The translations under genes were made by a program, and so were the position numbers. A stretch of 64,000 nucleotides of DNA, taken from Pseudomaricurvus alkylphenolicus. GTDB lineage: Bacteria > Pseudomonadota > Gammaproteobacteria > Pseudomonadales > Cellvibrionaceae. Below, piece by piece: positions 43,889 to 52,213 of the stretch. The stretch spans positions 1 to 64,000 of the forward strand of contig NZ_JAAQPI010000004.1 of assembly GCF_011683955.1 (NCBI RefSeq), written 5' to 3'. The notes under the pieces are model-generated. The model ran no database searches. It was not told the DNA's origin and was given only the letters and a program-made list of their open reading frames with translations. Each line of letters opens with the position of its first letter. Positions within the stretch are counted from its first letter, which is position 1.

Positions 43889-43907
43889 TACTTGTATTTT
43901 ACAACTT
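43889..43907. promoter_or_regulatory. Candidate steroid-region operator TACTTGTATTTTACAACTT
   Basis: Matches 16 of 19 positions of the site at 42404-42422 and has its own palindrome TTGTA-TTT-TACAA. It lies just upstream of the SDR remnant (start 43880), mirroring the arrangement of the intact SDR and its operator. Confidence 0.6.
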
Positions 43908-43929
43908 ACTCAAGATAAAATTACACGAG

Positions 43930-44219
43930 GCATTAAGGTGTGCTGGCCATGTGACTTAAATACCGAGGCCACAACCCAGCGATGCGTTACCGATAAGCTC
44001 CAAGCCATTGGCGGGCGCTTCCTGGCCAAGGTTTGGCCCGATGACCGACTGTATACCGACATTTACTCAAGTGTCGATGACAACCGCAAGGTAGGGGCGA
44101 TCACCAGGAGCCAATATGGCGTGGTAGTGTTTGCCGGATGGACGCGCTACGCGGGCCATCGCGAAAGCGATGTGAAACCACATTTGCCAGCTATCAATGA
44201 CCAAGCAGGATTTCTCACT
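43930..44219 (+). pseudogene. MaoC-like C-terminal remnant
   Basis: About 95 codons reading ITRGIKVCWPCDLNTEATTQRCVTDKLQAIGGRFLAKVWPDDRLYTDI, then KVGAITRSQYGVVVFAGWTRYAG. The pattern GGRFLAKVWPDDRL resembles the second hot-dog half of MaoC-type dehydratases (RF-A-V-P-G-D-L). It has no start and runs in frame into the reductase beginning at 44220. Family assignment is tentative. Confidence 0.4.
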
Positions 44220-44756
44220 GTGAAAAATGTTTTAGTTGTACTCTCACACCCCAACTTGGAAAAGTCTAAAGTCAACAAAGTGCTAACCGATGGCATTACC
44301 GGCATCGATGGCGTCACCATTAAAGATATTTATGCCGAATATGGCGACTTCGCCATAGATGTCGAGCGGGAACAGCGCGATTTAACCGCGCACGATATCG
44401 TTGTGTTGCAGTTTCCGCTTTACTGGTACAGCTGCCCGGCGCTGCTGAAGGAGTGGCTGGACAAGGTGATGGTGAGAAATTTTGCCTATGGAAAACACGG
44501 CAAGGCGTTAGTCGATAAAAAACTGATGTTGGCGGTGACCGCCGGAGGCCCCGAAGAAACCTACCGAGCAACTGGCAGCAATGAATACCCAGTAGAGGAG
44601 TTTTTAAAGGTATTTGAGTTGACTGCAAAATTCTGCAGCATGAGTTACGACAAACCCCTGATTCTGCACAATACCTATCGGATAACCGATGAGGATATCG
44701 CAGCGCATAGCAATCACTACCGGGATCTCCTTTCCACCTACGTCGCCAGCGAATGA
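44220..44756 (+). CDS. NAD(P)H:quinone oxidoreductase, KefF/MdaB-like flavodoxin-fold
   Basis: 178 residues from GTG 44220 (VKNVLVVLSHPNLEKSK), AGGA 11 bases upstream. The FMN/FAD-binding loops are LSHPNLEKSKVNK, LQFPLYWYSCPALLKEWLDKV and VTAGGPEETYRATGSNEYPVEEFLK. The fold reduces quinones or quinone-like metabolites with two electrons. The reading frame stays open upstream through a MaoC-like relic, so the annotated length could be overestimated without attention to the GTG. It probably detoxifies or reduces a quinoid intermediate; the electron donor and partner are unknown. Confidence 0.85.
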   Translation: MKNVLVVLSHPNLEKSKVNKVLTDGITGIDGVTIKDIYAEYGDFAIDVEREQRDLTAHDIVVLQFPLYWYSCPALLKEWLDKVMVRNFAYGKHGKALVDKKLMLAVTAGGPEETYRATGSNEYPVEEFLKVFELTAKFCSMSYDKPLILHNTYRITDEDIAAHSNHYRDLLSTYVASE

Positions 44757-44898
44757 CCCCCATAGGCTTTTTTGCGATTAACCATTCATGCGCATTGATA
44801 GCAAATGAGGTAACAATCCATGAACACCGCGCATTGCATCTCCGGATTGATTGCGCGAACCGATTTCGATCCGGCTTTATTCCACGATGTAACCTTCA

Positions 44899-45538
44899 GG
44901 ATCTGTCGAAAATGGATTGTTGTGGTAACATCTCAGCCCATTTAGGGACGATCGATGGGCACAATTTCATTCAAAGGCAGGCATTTTCGGCGTGAAATGA
45001 TTCTTCAATGTGTTCGTTGGTGCCTCGCCTACGGCTTTAGCTATCGCGATCTCGAAGAAATCATGGAAGAACGCGGATTTTCAGTTGATCACAGCACTAT
45101 TCATCGTTGGGTAAATCACAATTCGACTCTGCTTTTGGCAGAATTTCGGAAGAAAGAACATTCCCCTGTAGGTCGTTGGCGGATAGACGAAACCTATCTC
45201 AAGGTTCGAGATCAGTGGAAATACTATTACCGCTGCAATCAAACAGTACAATGCTTCTACTCTCAAGAGAGTCAACATTCGCCAATCCAAATACCTTAAC
45301 AACGTGGTCGAGCAGGTTCAACGACTGATAAAAAGAATAACCAGGCCAATGCTTGGGTTCAAGAATTTCTTCAATACACTACTAACCTTAACGGGAATCG
45401 AGCTGGTTCGAATGATAAGAAAATCGCAGATGAGAAAACAAGCGGGAGCGTCAAAGACTCCCGCTGAGACTTTCTATGGCTTGGCAAACTAACCAGACCT
45501 GTCATTTGGAGGCCTGACACCCTTTGAGACGGAGCCTG
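44899..45538 (+). mobile_element. IS6-family element, decayed copy 2
   Basis: Left repeat GGATCTGTCGAAAATG at 44899 and right repeat TTTGAGACGGAGCC ending at about 45538, whose complement GGCTCCGTCTCAAA is an IS6-type end. The transposase inside has lost about 46 codons. It is inserted in or next to the hsaE-like relic, whose 3' end it removed. Confidence 0.75.
44955..45492 (+). pseudogene. IS6-family transposase pseudogene (copy 2)
   Basis: Starts MGTISFKGRHFRREMILQCVRW, keeps the HTH and RWRIDETYLKV, reads KYYYR and then jumps, in a shifted frame, to AIKQYNASTLKRVNIRQSKYLNNVVEQVQRLIKRITRP and LGFKNFFNTLLTLTGIELVRMIRK to the stop at 45492. The middle, holding the second catalytic Asp, is deleted. 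Confidence 0.88.
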
Positions 45539-45943
45539 CCAAACTCACCCAAAGTGTAGGCGAGCCCGGCCTAGCGGGTTGCCTTGGACAGCGGAGCCTA
45601 TCGCTGCTGATAGCGTCTCCGTTTTTGTAAACCTGAACGTCCAGGTTCGGCAGGTCCACCGCGTTCGGATCTATCTTTTCCTCACCAATGACATACACGC
45701 CGCAGGATGCGTTGTCGGTCACGGTGTCCTGGATCTTAATCTTCCAATCGTCGATACGGGAGTCGACAATCTCGAAGCAGGGCATAATGCACTCGGTGGC
45801 TCGCAGGACATCGGAAATGCGGTAGGCATCTTCAATAGTAATATCCGCATAGCTGTCGGTCGGTGGCGCGAGCGTGCGGCATTCGCGCAGGGCGTTGTAG
45901 AGTTCATGCTGAGTTCACAGCGTTGCTCTTCTCTCAGGCTCAT
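45535..45943 (-). pseudogene. hsaE: HsaE/MhpD-like 2-hydroxypenta-2,4-dienoate hydratase remnant
   Basis: Begins MSLREEQRCELSMNSTT (start of the family, frameshifted), then ADITIEDAYRISDVLRAT in a second frame. It joins by a deletion to CFEIVDSRIDDWKIKIQDTVTDNASCGVYVIG and VDLPNLDVQVYKNGDAIS, and finally GSAVQGNPL in a third frame. These are ordered segments of the fumarylacetoacetate-hydrolase-fold hydratase acting after ring cleavage. The 3' third is lost where the IS6 copy is inserted. Its position next to HsaD- and HsaA-like sequences supports the steroid A/B-ring assignment. Confidence 0.8.
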
Positions 45944-45963
45944 GGTATTTCAATTCTCGGCTA

Positions 45964-46788
45964 TCAGGTGTTCTGCAAAAATTCCACGCTGCGTTGGTTA
46001 AATAGTTCCGGGTGTTCGATCATCACCCAATGGCCACACTTGCTAAGGGTGATCACTTGGGCGTTGTTACAACCGGTTACCAGTTTTTCCGCCCCGCTTA
46101 GCGGGCAAAAACGATCATTGGCACCCCAAAATCCCAGTACCGGGCATTGGATGTCGCCCAGACGGTCAGTCAAGTTAGGCGTACTCATACGTGTGAAGAC
46201 ACTGGGCTTTTGGGTTTTTAAAACGCGGAAGCGCTCCTCGATCAACTCATCAGTGATATGCTTGGGGTCGAAGACAATCAGCTTCAGCACTTCCTTCAAG
46301 TAGGTCGGGGTAAATTCCGGTGACCCCAAAGGTACCTTGGTCATGGCCTGGATACCTTCCATATGCTGGCCGTAATAGGGTTGGTCTTCGAGAGCGCCGC
46401 AGCCCATCAATATCAAGTGACTCACTCGTTCTGGCTGGGCCAGTGCAACGCCAACACTAATGGCTCCGCCAAGGGAATTACCCACCAGTGCAAACTGTTG
46501 CAGGTCCATCTTGTCGGCAAACTCCAGTACCACCTCGACAAAAAAATCAAGGGTGTAATCCAGTTCGGGCTTGTCGCTGTCGCCAAACCCGGGCAGGTCG
46601 GGAATAATCACGTCGTAGCCGTTGTTGGCAAAAAATGCGGCATTGTAGCGGAAATTCAACCAGCCGCTGGCGCCAGGGCCACTGCCTTGGAGGAACAGCA
46701 CCGGGAAACCTTCTCCCATAGTGGTGTAGTGTAGTTTGATACCGCTATTGAGTGTGAGGTATTGGCTTTTGGGTTTTTGGTGTGAATT
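45964..46788 (-). pseudogene. hsaD: HsaD-like meta-cleavage product hydrolase with its N terminus replaced by a group II intron
   Basis: About 275 residues of an alpha/beta hydrolase of the BphD/HsaD/MhpC type: GSGPGASGWLNFRYN, nucleophile elbow VGNSLGGAISV, acidic residue in WGANDRFCPL, catalytic His in LSKCGHWVMIEHPELFN. HsaD cleaves the C-C bond of the ring-opened steroid product. The core is intact, but the first ~10 codons of the gene are gone. The frame now continues upstream to 46923 through intron sequence (SGMRQSRTSGSAGSGEEQS), which is domain V translated by accident. It probably lacks its native start. Confidence 0.78.
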
Positions 46789-47410
46789 GTTGGGTAAACG
46801 GCGGGATTGCTCCTCGCCGCTCCCCGCAGATCCGGACGTGCGCGATTGACGCATCCCGCTCCTCATTTCATCACTTTCGCAGGTTGAGTGGTCTTGATTT
46901 TTGCTATTGGTAGTTCGTACCATTCGTATAACCTCTTTGTACGTTCGGGTGTTGGGTCAGGCCAAAACTCGAAACCGTTTTGTCAGTACCTCCATCACTC
47001 GGTCCATGTCCTTTTGGTTTCTCAAAATGATCACACCGTCGTCGGCGAACCGAACGAATGTGGCCTTATTGAGCAGCCGTGGAGCCGCCTGCTCTTCAAA
47101 CCACTCGTCCAGAACATGATGTAGATACACATTTGCAGGATCGGTGAGATGACGCCACCTTGAGAGGCACCTGTCTCCGGGTAGTGAATCTGGTTTCCTT
47201 CCAGCACTCCGGCTTTTAACCACTTATTAATCAGGCGTAGTATTACGCCGTCACCTATTCGCCGCTGGCGTAACTCCCTTAGCTTGCTTTTGTCCATCTC
47301 ATCAAAGAACGATTTGATGTCCAATTCAATCACGTAACCTCCCTCTGCTTCGCTCAACTCGTGACATACGGTATCCAGCACAAAGCGCTGCAGCGGACTG
47401 TTGGTAAAAA
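46789..47410 (-). mobile_element. Group II intron 3' fragment
   Basis: On the minus strand, domain V appears as GAGCGGGATGC, then GCACGTCCGGATC (about 46815-46860), with a final TTTACCCAAC at 46789-46800 next to hydrolase sequence. Upstream is a truncated reverse transcriptase: GGYVIELDIKSFFDEMD, KWLKAGVLEGNQ, GASQGGVISPIL and FVRFADDGVIIL (the YADD active site as FADD). The 5' half of the intron and RT are lost where it joins HsaA-like sequence at about 47410. Confidence 0.82.
46957..47400 (-). pseudogene. Group II intron reverse transcriptase, truncated and frameshifted
   Basis: RT domains 2-5 only, in two frames (break near 47130). The order is LQRFVLDTVCHELSEAEGGYVIELDIKSFFDEM, LRQRRIGDGVILRLINKW, SQGGVISPIL, then NVYLHHVLDEWFEEQ and FADDGVIILRNQ, ending at RFRVLA. 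N-terminal RT0-1 and the C-terminal maturase domain are missing. Confidence 0.85.
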
Positions 47411-47825
47411 TGGTGCAACCGCCACATATTTTTTTGCAGTTCCAATACTTCCGCCAAACAGGCGTCTGGCACCGCAGCCGATTCATAACGGTACTGGATT
47501 CGTGTGTTTATATCAGTGGCCTGGCCTTCGCGGGCGTCGCTCATCAGCTGCTCGAAGTTGGCAAGCAACTTCATTTTTTGCTACTCAACCAAGGCTTGGG
47601 CACGGGCGACGGCCATTCGCGCATGGGGGTCTTCGGCGGTTTTGGCGCCGTCGTTGGTGCCCACACGCTTGGAAGCCATCGACCGAGCGGTGGGTGCGGT
47701 ACTCGGGGACGAAGGCGTTTTCCACCACAATATCGTTACTGCCGGTGCCCTGGAGGCCGAAAGTGTACCAGGTATCCACAACCTTGTAATCGCTCTTGGG
47801 TACCAGGAAGGTGCCCTATTCTCTA
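47410..47825 (-). pseudogene. hsaA: HsaA-like flavin monooxygenase (acyl-CoA dehydrogenase fold), C-terminal remnant
   Basis: Begins immediately after the FadD3-like stop with GTFLVPKSDYKVVDTWYTFGLQGTGSNDIVVENAFVPEYRTHR, the middle-domain signature of the HsaA/HpaB-type oxygenase. After a frameshift it continues ARMAVARAQALVE, then KLLANFEQLMSDAREGQATDINTRIQYRYESAAVPDACLAEVLEL of the C-terminal helical bundle. The N-terminal half is missing and the 3' end is cut by the group II intron. HsaA hydroxylates the phenolic A ring of the secosteroid; here it is dead. Confidence 0.8.
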
Positions 47826-49415
47826 TTAGTTGCTCACAATCTTTTTCAATTCGAGTTTTGACACTTTCCCCGAGGCATTCAGGGGGAGAGCGTCCACAAA
47901 ACGCACTTGGCGCGGTACTTTGTAATTAGCCATCTTCTCCCTGCACCAGCTGATCAGTTCACTGTTTTCCAATTGGGTTCCCGGCTTTAACACCACAAAG
48001 ACCATGGCCACTTCACCCATGCGATCATCAGGTACGCCGAAAACGGCGTTCATGGTAATGTTCGGATGCCCGTTGATAATGTTTTCGATCTCAGTGGGGT
48101 AGCAGTTAAAGCCGCCGGTAATAAACATATCCTTTAGGCGATCTGTGATGCGCAGGTTGCCCTGCTCGTCCATCACACCGATATCGCCAGTGTGCAGCCA
48201 CCCCTCACTGTCGATGGTTTCGGCAGTAGCGGCGTCATTGTCAAAGTAGCCTTTCATCACGTTAAAGCCGCGCAGCACGATTTCGCCAGGTTCGCCGGAG
48301 GGCACTTCGTTGTTGTTACCGTCCACACAGCGCAATTCGATATCGGGAATGGCCCGGCCGGAGGTAGTGGCGATGGTCTCGGCGCTGTCGTCGGGGCGGC
48401 ACATGGTGGCCATGCCGCAACTTTCGGTCAGCCCATAGGCGGTGATTACGCGCTCGAAGCCCAGGCGGTCTTTCATCTGGCGGATCAGCTCGATGGGAAT
48501 GGCCGCAGCCCCAGTGGCTGTGCATTTGAGGCTTGAAATATCAAATTTATCCAGTTCTGGATGAGCGAGCAATGATTGGAATAACGTTGGCGGACCGGGC
48601 AGCACTGAGATACGTTCGGTGGCGATGCGTTTCAATATTTCCCTGGTATCGAATACTGCATGGGGCAATAGCGTTACCCCTTTGATCAGGCAGACCAGGA
48701 TTCCGGCCTTATAGCCAAAGGTGTGAAAGAAGGGATTGATCGCCAAGTAGCGGTCGCCTTCGATAACCCCCACATTCTCGCCCCAGTTCTTGAACGCGCG
48801 CAGGTTCTGGGCATGGCAGGTCATAACGCCCTTTGGGTTACCGGTGGTACCGGAGGTAAACAGGATATCCGAAATGTCATCGCCGCTCACGTGTGCCATA
48901 CGCTTGTCGACGGTTGTGGCGCTCGTCCTGCTCCCCTTCTCCAGGAAGGACTGCCAGCGTGTATGGGGGGTAGCGCTATCGCGGAAAACCACAATCTCTT
49001 CCAGTGCAGGCAGTTCTTCGTTGGCCAACATGGCCGGGTAGTCGCAGTCTAGGAAGTTGCCGACGGAGAACAGCAGTCGAGCCCCGCTGGTGCGCAGGAT
49101 ATAGGCGGTTTCGCTGCCTTTGTTGCGGGTGTTCAGGGTTACCAGAATAGCACCAGCGCATTGGGCCCCCAGTGCGGCAATGACCCATTCCGAGATATTG
49201 GGAGCCCAGACGCCTATACGGTCCCCAGGTTGGATGCCGTGGTCTATCAGGGCTGCGGCCACCTGACGAGTCTGTACGGCGAAATCACAAAAACTGAGCC
49301 GCGTCTCTCCCTCCTCAATAAACAACTGCTTACCAAAACGCTCGGCGGCCGTGGCGATCAGTTGAGGGATCGTGAAGGCAGTACGGTTTGAAGCTGGATG
49401 CAATTCTGGGGGCAT
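47826..49415 (-). CDS. fadD3: Acyl-CoA synthetase, FadD3-like HIP-CoA ligase
   Basis: 529 residues from ATG 49415; the frame extends to an ATG at 49487 (553 aa) and neither has a textbook ribosome site, but the shorter form matches the family start. Motifs in order: LFTSGTTGNPKGVM (P-loop), RYLAINPFFHTFGYKAG, LTAYGLTES-type ITAYGLTESCGM, GWLHTGDIG, and C-terminal LNASGKVSK with the adenylating Lys. The segments NPFFH-FGYKAGIL, LPGPPT and MCRPDD match FadD3, which activates the steroid C/D-ring propionate HIP. It starts the run of broken hsa genes. Confidence 0.88.
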   Translation of the reverse strand: MPPELHPASNRTAFTIPQLIATAAERFGKQLFIEEGETRLSFCDFAVQTRQVAAALIDHGIQPGDRIGVWAPNISEWVIAALGAQCAGAILVTLNTRNKGSETAYILRTSGARLLFSVGNFLDCDYPAMLANEELPALEEIVVFRDSATPHTRWQSFLEKGSRTSATTVDKRMAHVSGDDISDILFTSGTTGNPKGVMTCHAQNLRAFKNWGENVGVIEGDRYLAINPFFHTFGYKAGILVCLIKGVTLLPHAVFDTREILKRIATERISVLPGPPTLFQSLLAHPELDKFDISSLKCTATGAAAIPIELIRQMKDRLGFERVITAYGLTESCGMATMCRPDDSAETIATTSGRAIPDIELRCVDGNNNEVPSGEPGEIVLRGFNVMKGYFDNDAATAETIDSEGWLHTGDIGVMDEQGNLRITDRLKDMFITGGFNCYPTEIENIINGHPNITMNAVFGVPDDRMGEVAMVFVVLKPGTQLENSELISWCREKMANYKVPRQVRFVDALPLNASGKVSKLELKKIVSN

Positions 49416-49580
49416 ACTGGGTTCTCTGACCTTAAGGCGCTTTGTTCCTAAGCTGCAAAAGGTATAGGAATGCTTTCGGGTTGTCATAGTCCTGTTGGAC
49501 GATGAGACCTATAGGCAAAGCACCGACAATTACTCAAAAACTGCGGAATTAGTGATTTGATCCTATAGAGAAGTTTTGCA

Positions 49581-49622
49581 GGCTCCGTCGCAAAAAACTC
49601 GGTCGGGTGTCAGGCCTCCAAA
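49581..49622. repeat. IS6-type terminal sequence, inverted partner of 45497-45538
   Basis: GGCTCCGTCGCAAAAAACTC followed by GGTGTCAGGCCTCC. The complement of the end of IS copy 2 (GGCTCCGTCTCAAA, GGTGTCAGGCCTCC) matches it apart from a small insertion. The pair frames the 4-kb steroid segment between the two IS copies in inverted orientation. Confidence 0.65.
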
Positions 49623-49628
49623 TGAAAG

Positions 49629-50422
49629 GGATCTGTCGCAATTCTTCAGCTATGGTAGAATCCTGCCCCTTTTGGGGACGACAGATGTGCTCGATTTCAT
49701 TCAAAGGCAGGCATTTTCGCCGCGAGATGATCCTTCAGTGTGTTCGTTGGTACCTCGCCTATGGATTGAGCTATCGCGATCTCGAAGAAATCATGGAGGA
49801 ACGTGGGTCTTCAGTTGATCACAGTACCATTCATCGATGGGTATCTCATTATTCGCCTTTACTCTTAGCTGAATTTCGTAAAAGAAAGCGTAACCCTGGG
49901 ACTCGCTGGCGGATGGATGAGACTTATTTGAAGGTCAAGGGTGAGTGGAAATACTATTACCGTGCCGTCGATCGAGATGGTGAAACCGTAGATTTTCTGT
50001 TGACTTCGAAACGAGACAAGAAATCTGCATTGCGATTTCTCTCCAAAGCTATCGGCAATAACGGTAGACCCAGTCTGATTAATATCGATAAAAGTGGTGC
50101 CAATACGGCAGCAATCAGACAGTATAATCATGACACTGGAAAGAGGATTAAAACTCGACAATGCAAATATCTGAATAACGTGGTCGAGCAGGACCACCGG
50201 TTGGTCAAACGGATAACCAAACCCATGCTTGGATTCAAAAATTTCTTCAGCGCTCAACGCACGCTTGCCGGTATTGAACTGATACGAATGATCAGGAAAT
50301 GTCAGATGAGAAAACAAGCGGGAGTTTCAAAGACTCCCGCTCAACTCTTCTATGGTCTTGCAGACTAACCGAAAACATAATTGACGAAGCCATTTCCTTG
50401 GACGCTATTTGCGACAAAGCCC
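49629..50422 (+). mobile_element. IS6-family insertion sequence, complete (copy 3)
   Basis: About 794 bp. Left repeat GGATCTGTCGCAATTC at 49629; right repeat GCGACAAAGCC ending at 50421-50422. It contains one intact transposase gene. No perfect 8-bp target duplication is seen next to the ends, which suggests rearrangement by cointegrate resolution after insertion, typical of IS6 elements. Confidence 0.82.
49685..50368 (+). CDS. IS6-family transposase (intact)
   Basis: 227 residues from ATG 49685. N-terminal HTH (GLSYRDLEEIMEERGSSVDHSTIHRW), catalytic DDE: Asp in WRMDETYLKVKGEW, Asp in NIDKSGANTAAI, Glu in LNNVVEQDHRLVKRI. It is the usual IS26-like length and the only complete one of four related copies in the window (14498, 44955, 50869). 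It could supply transposase in trans to the relics whose ends persist. Confidence 0.93.
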   Translation: MCSISFKGRHFRREMILQCVRWYLAYGLSYRDLEEIMEERGSSVDHSTIHRWVSHYSPLLLAEFRKRKRNPGTRWRMDETYLKVKGEWKYYYRAVDRDGETVDFLLTSKRDKKSALRFLSKAIGNNGRPSLINIDKSGANTAAIRQYNHDTGKRIKTRQCKYLNNVVEQDHRLVKRITKPMLGFKNFFSAQRTLAGIELIRMIRKCQMRKQAGVSKTPAQLFYGLAD

Positions 50423-50868
50423 TACTACGGACGTTCCGCCAGCCTGCCTGTCATCGGGGTCATGCTCCCTTAGCATGCAGACAGACCTTCCCCGGTTTAC
50501 CTATCTGAACTCAAACGTATTGGGGTGGATGCCGATCGCAGTCTTTAACCTTATCGTGCTGTAAGGTGATGATGCCTAAACGTAGAATTGTGTTATTACG
50601 TTTATCCATTACGGAACACATACATATTACTCGGTAAATCGGTATCCCTACGCCTACCTGTAGTAGGGATACGGCGTCATACTGCCTGTTAACTCGTGTA
50701 GGCAGTGGCGACGATTCAGCCCATAGATACGGATTAATCGGTTCATGTTCTTCATCCGTCCAATACTCAGTCTAGAGAAGCATCTTGGCTTAACGAATTC
50801 GCCTCACTTCCCATTGTCAGCGGGTTACATCACCTCACCAGCATACGGTGAGTCACTGCCGCTCAGAC
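50423..50868. other. Unassigned region between two IS6-type elements
   Basis: About 445 bp with no gene supported. It contains scattered short inverted repeats, for example TATCCCTAC near 50641 with GTAGGGATA near 50662, and TACTGCCTG near 50679 with GTAGGCAGT near 50697. These suggest structured debris of a mobile element (possibly intron domain I), but no family is recognised. Confidence 0.35.
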
Positions 50869-51243
50869 TCATATGCCTGCACAACCAAGCATAGCCATAT
50901 ACGATTTAGCTCTTGCCGTTTCGCATATGTATTTCAGATAGACTCGTGGTCCATTCAAGCATCCGTGCTTGCCCTGAACTCCGGGCACACGGTAGGTTTC
51001 GTCAAGTCGGACCCTGCCACCTGGACGACGTTTCCTTTTCTGGAACTCTTTCTCAAGCAGTGGAGAGAACTTGAGAACCCAGCGATTGAGGGTGCTGTGA
51101 TCCACGTCAATACCGCGCTCTTTCATCATCTCCTCGATGTCACGATAGCTTAAGCAGTAAGCAACGTACCAACGAACACACTGAAGAATAACGGTTTTGG
51201 GGTAGCAATAGCCTTTGAAACTGATCACAACAATTCTATCCAA
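50869..51243 (-). pseudogene. Diverged IS6-family transposase fragment (copy 4)
   Basis: N-terminal ~84 residues match IS6 transposases of a different lineage from copies 1-3: ISFKGYCYPKTVILQCVRWYVAYCLSYRDIEEMMKERGIDVDHSTLNRW, then GGRVRLDETYRV with the first catalytic Asp. Homology then ends in unrelated sequence (KHGCLNGPRVYLKYI). Its outer end lies near two copies of GATGCGACGCAACC (51279-51294 and 51347-51361), the expected style of IS6 inverted repeat. Confidence 0.82.
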
Positions 51244-51381
51244 ACATCAAACGACGAATTGTACGCCAATCAGGGCTGTAGATGCGACGCAACCCTTTGG
51301 CAATGTAGGCCATAGGTGCCACTGAACCACTTCTTATTCTCAACGATAGATGCGACGCAACCAACAGATTTCCCGGCCAGC

Positions 51382-52119
51382 TCAGGAACTGAAACTCACC
51401 CAAGACAACCACAACAACCGCAGCGCGAACGCCGTCAATAGCCACTGCATCAGCTGCCGAAAATGCGCCTCAGACACCAGCGTCAACCAGAGCTTGCCCA
51501 ACCAGGTGCCTGCAAAACCAAAAGCAATCGCCACCGCAATGGCCAGAAAATAAGGGGAATAATCAAATCCCACCCAAATAAACCCAATGGTTTTGAACAC
51601 CGACATCATCAGCAAACTGCCGGCAATCGTTGCGATTACTGCATGTCGGGTTAACTGACTGCGCAGCATAATGCCCTGCATCAGGCCACCCAATCCAGTG
51701 ATGGTGCTCAACCAGGTATGTACTGCGCCTACCCAAATAAATGGCTGCGGTAAGGAAATGGAAACTTTGATGGGAGGGCACCAGACGACCACCAGCAGCA
51801 TACAGCCCAGCACTAAGGTCAGGGTCTGCTCGGAAAGAAAGCTGAAGGCCTGAGCGCCGACCAGTGCCCCGACCAGCGAACCGATCATAAACGCACGGGT
51901 GATGGGCCAGTCGAGATGCGCACGGAAGTGCCAAAGGCGAGACAACTGACCACCCAACATAAACACGCCATTGAGTGGTACCACTACGGAAATCGGCAGA
52001 ATCAGCGTGGTGCAGGCGAGCAAGACCACACCTCCACCCATCCCGGCCAAGGTACTGACCACAGCCGCCACTAAACTGAAAAATGCCAATAACAGGAGTT
52101 CAAACTCGCTCAAATCCAC
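51382..52119 (-). CDS. TauE/SafE-family (TSUP) membrane permease
   Basis: 245 residues, about 8 hydrophobic segments. The family signature GMGGGVVLLACTTLILP near residues 26-42 and its internal repeat ITGLGGLMQGIML near 138-150 are present. TSUP proteins export or import small anions such as sulfite, sulfoacetate or organic acids. It follows a TonB receptor on the same strand (94 bp) and precedes IS6 debris; its C terminus (SWVSFSS) is close to the relic but appears complete. Confidence 0.88.
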   Translation of the reverse strand: MDLSEFELLLLAFFSLVAAVVSTLAGMGGGVVLLACTTLILPISVVVPLNGVFMLGGQLSRLWHFRAHLDWPITRAFMIGSLVGALVGAQAFSFLSEQTLTLVLGCMLLVVVWCPPIKVSISLPQPFIWVGAVHTWLSTITGLGGLMQGIMLRSQLTRHAVIATIAGSLLMMSVFKTIGFIWVGFDYSPYFLAIAVAIAFGFAGTWLGKLWLTLVSEAHFRQLMQWLLTAFALRLLWLSWVSFSS

Positions 52120-52213
52120 CTCACGCTGCTACCGACCGATACCCGGCCCAGGGGGATTGAACCACATTTCCCCCCTGGTGCAACATGAGAAATATCAAAA
52201 AGCAGAGTAGAAA

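Noticed and set aside
43704-44219. A single 350-residue protein running from 43704 to 44756
   Set aside because: The first part is antisense to the SDR remnant and then a MaoC-like relic; the reductase family begins at the GTG 44220.
47826-49487. The extended 553-residue form of the FadD3-like ligase
   Set aside because: The added 24 residues do not match the family N terminus; the ATG at 49415 fits better, although neither start has a clear ribosome site.
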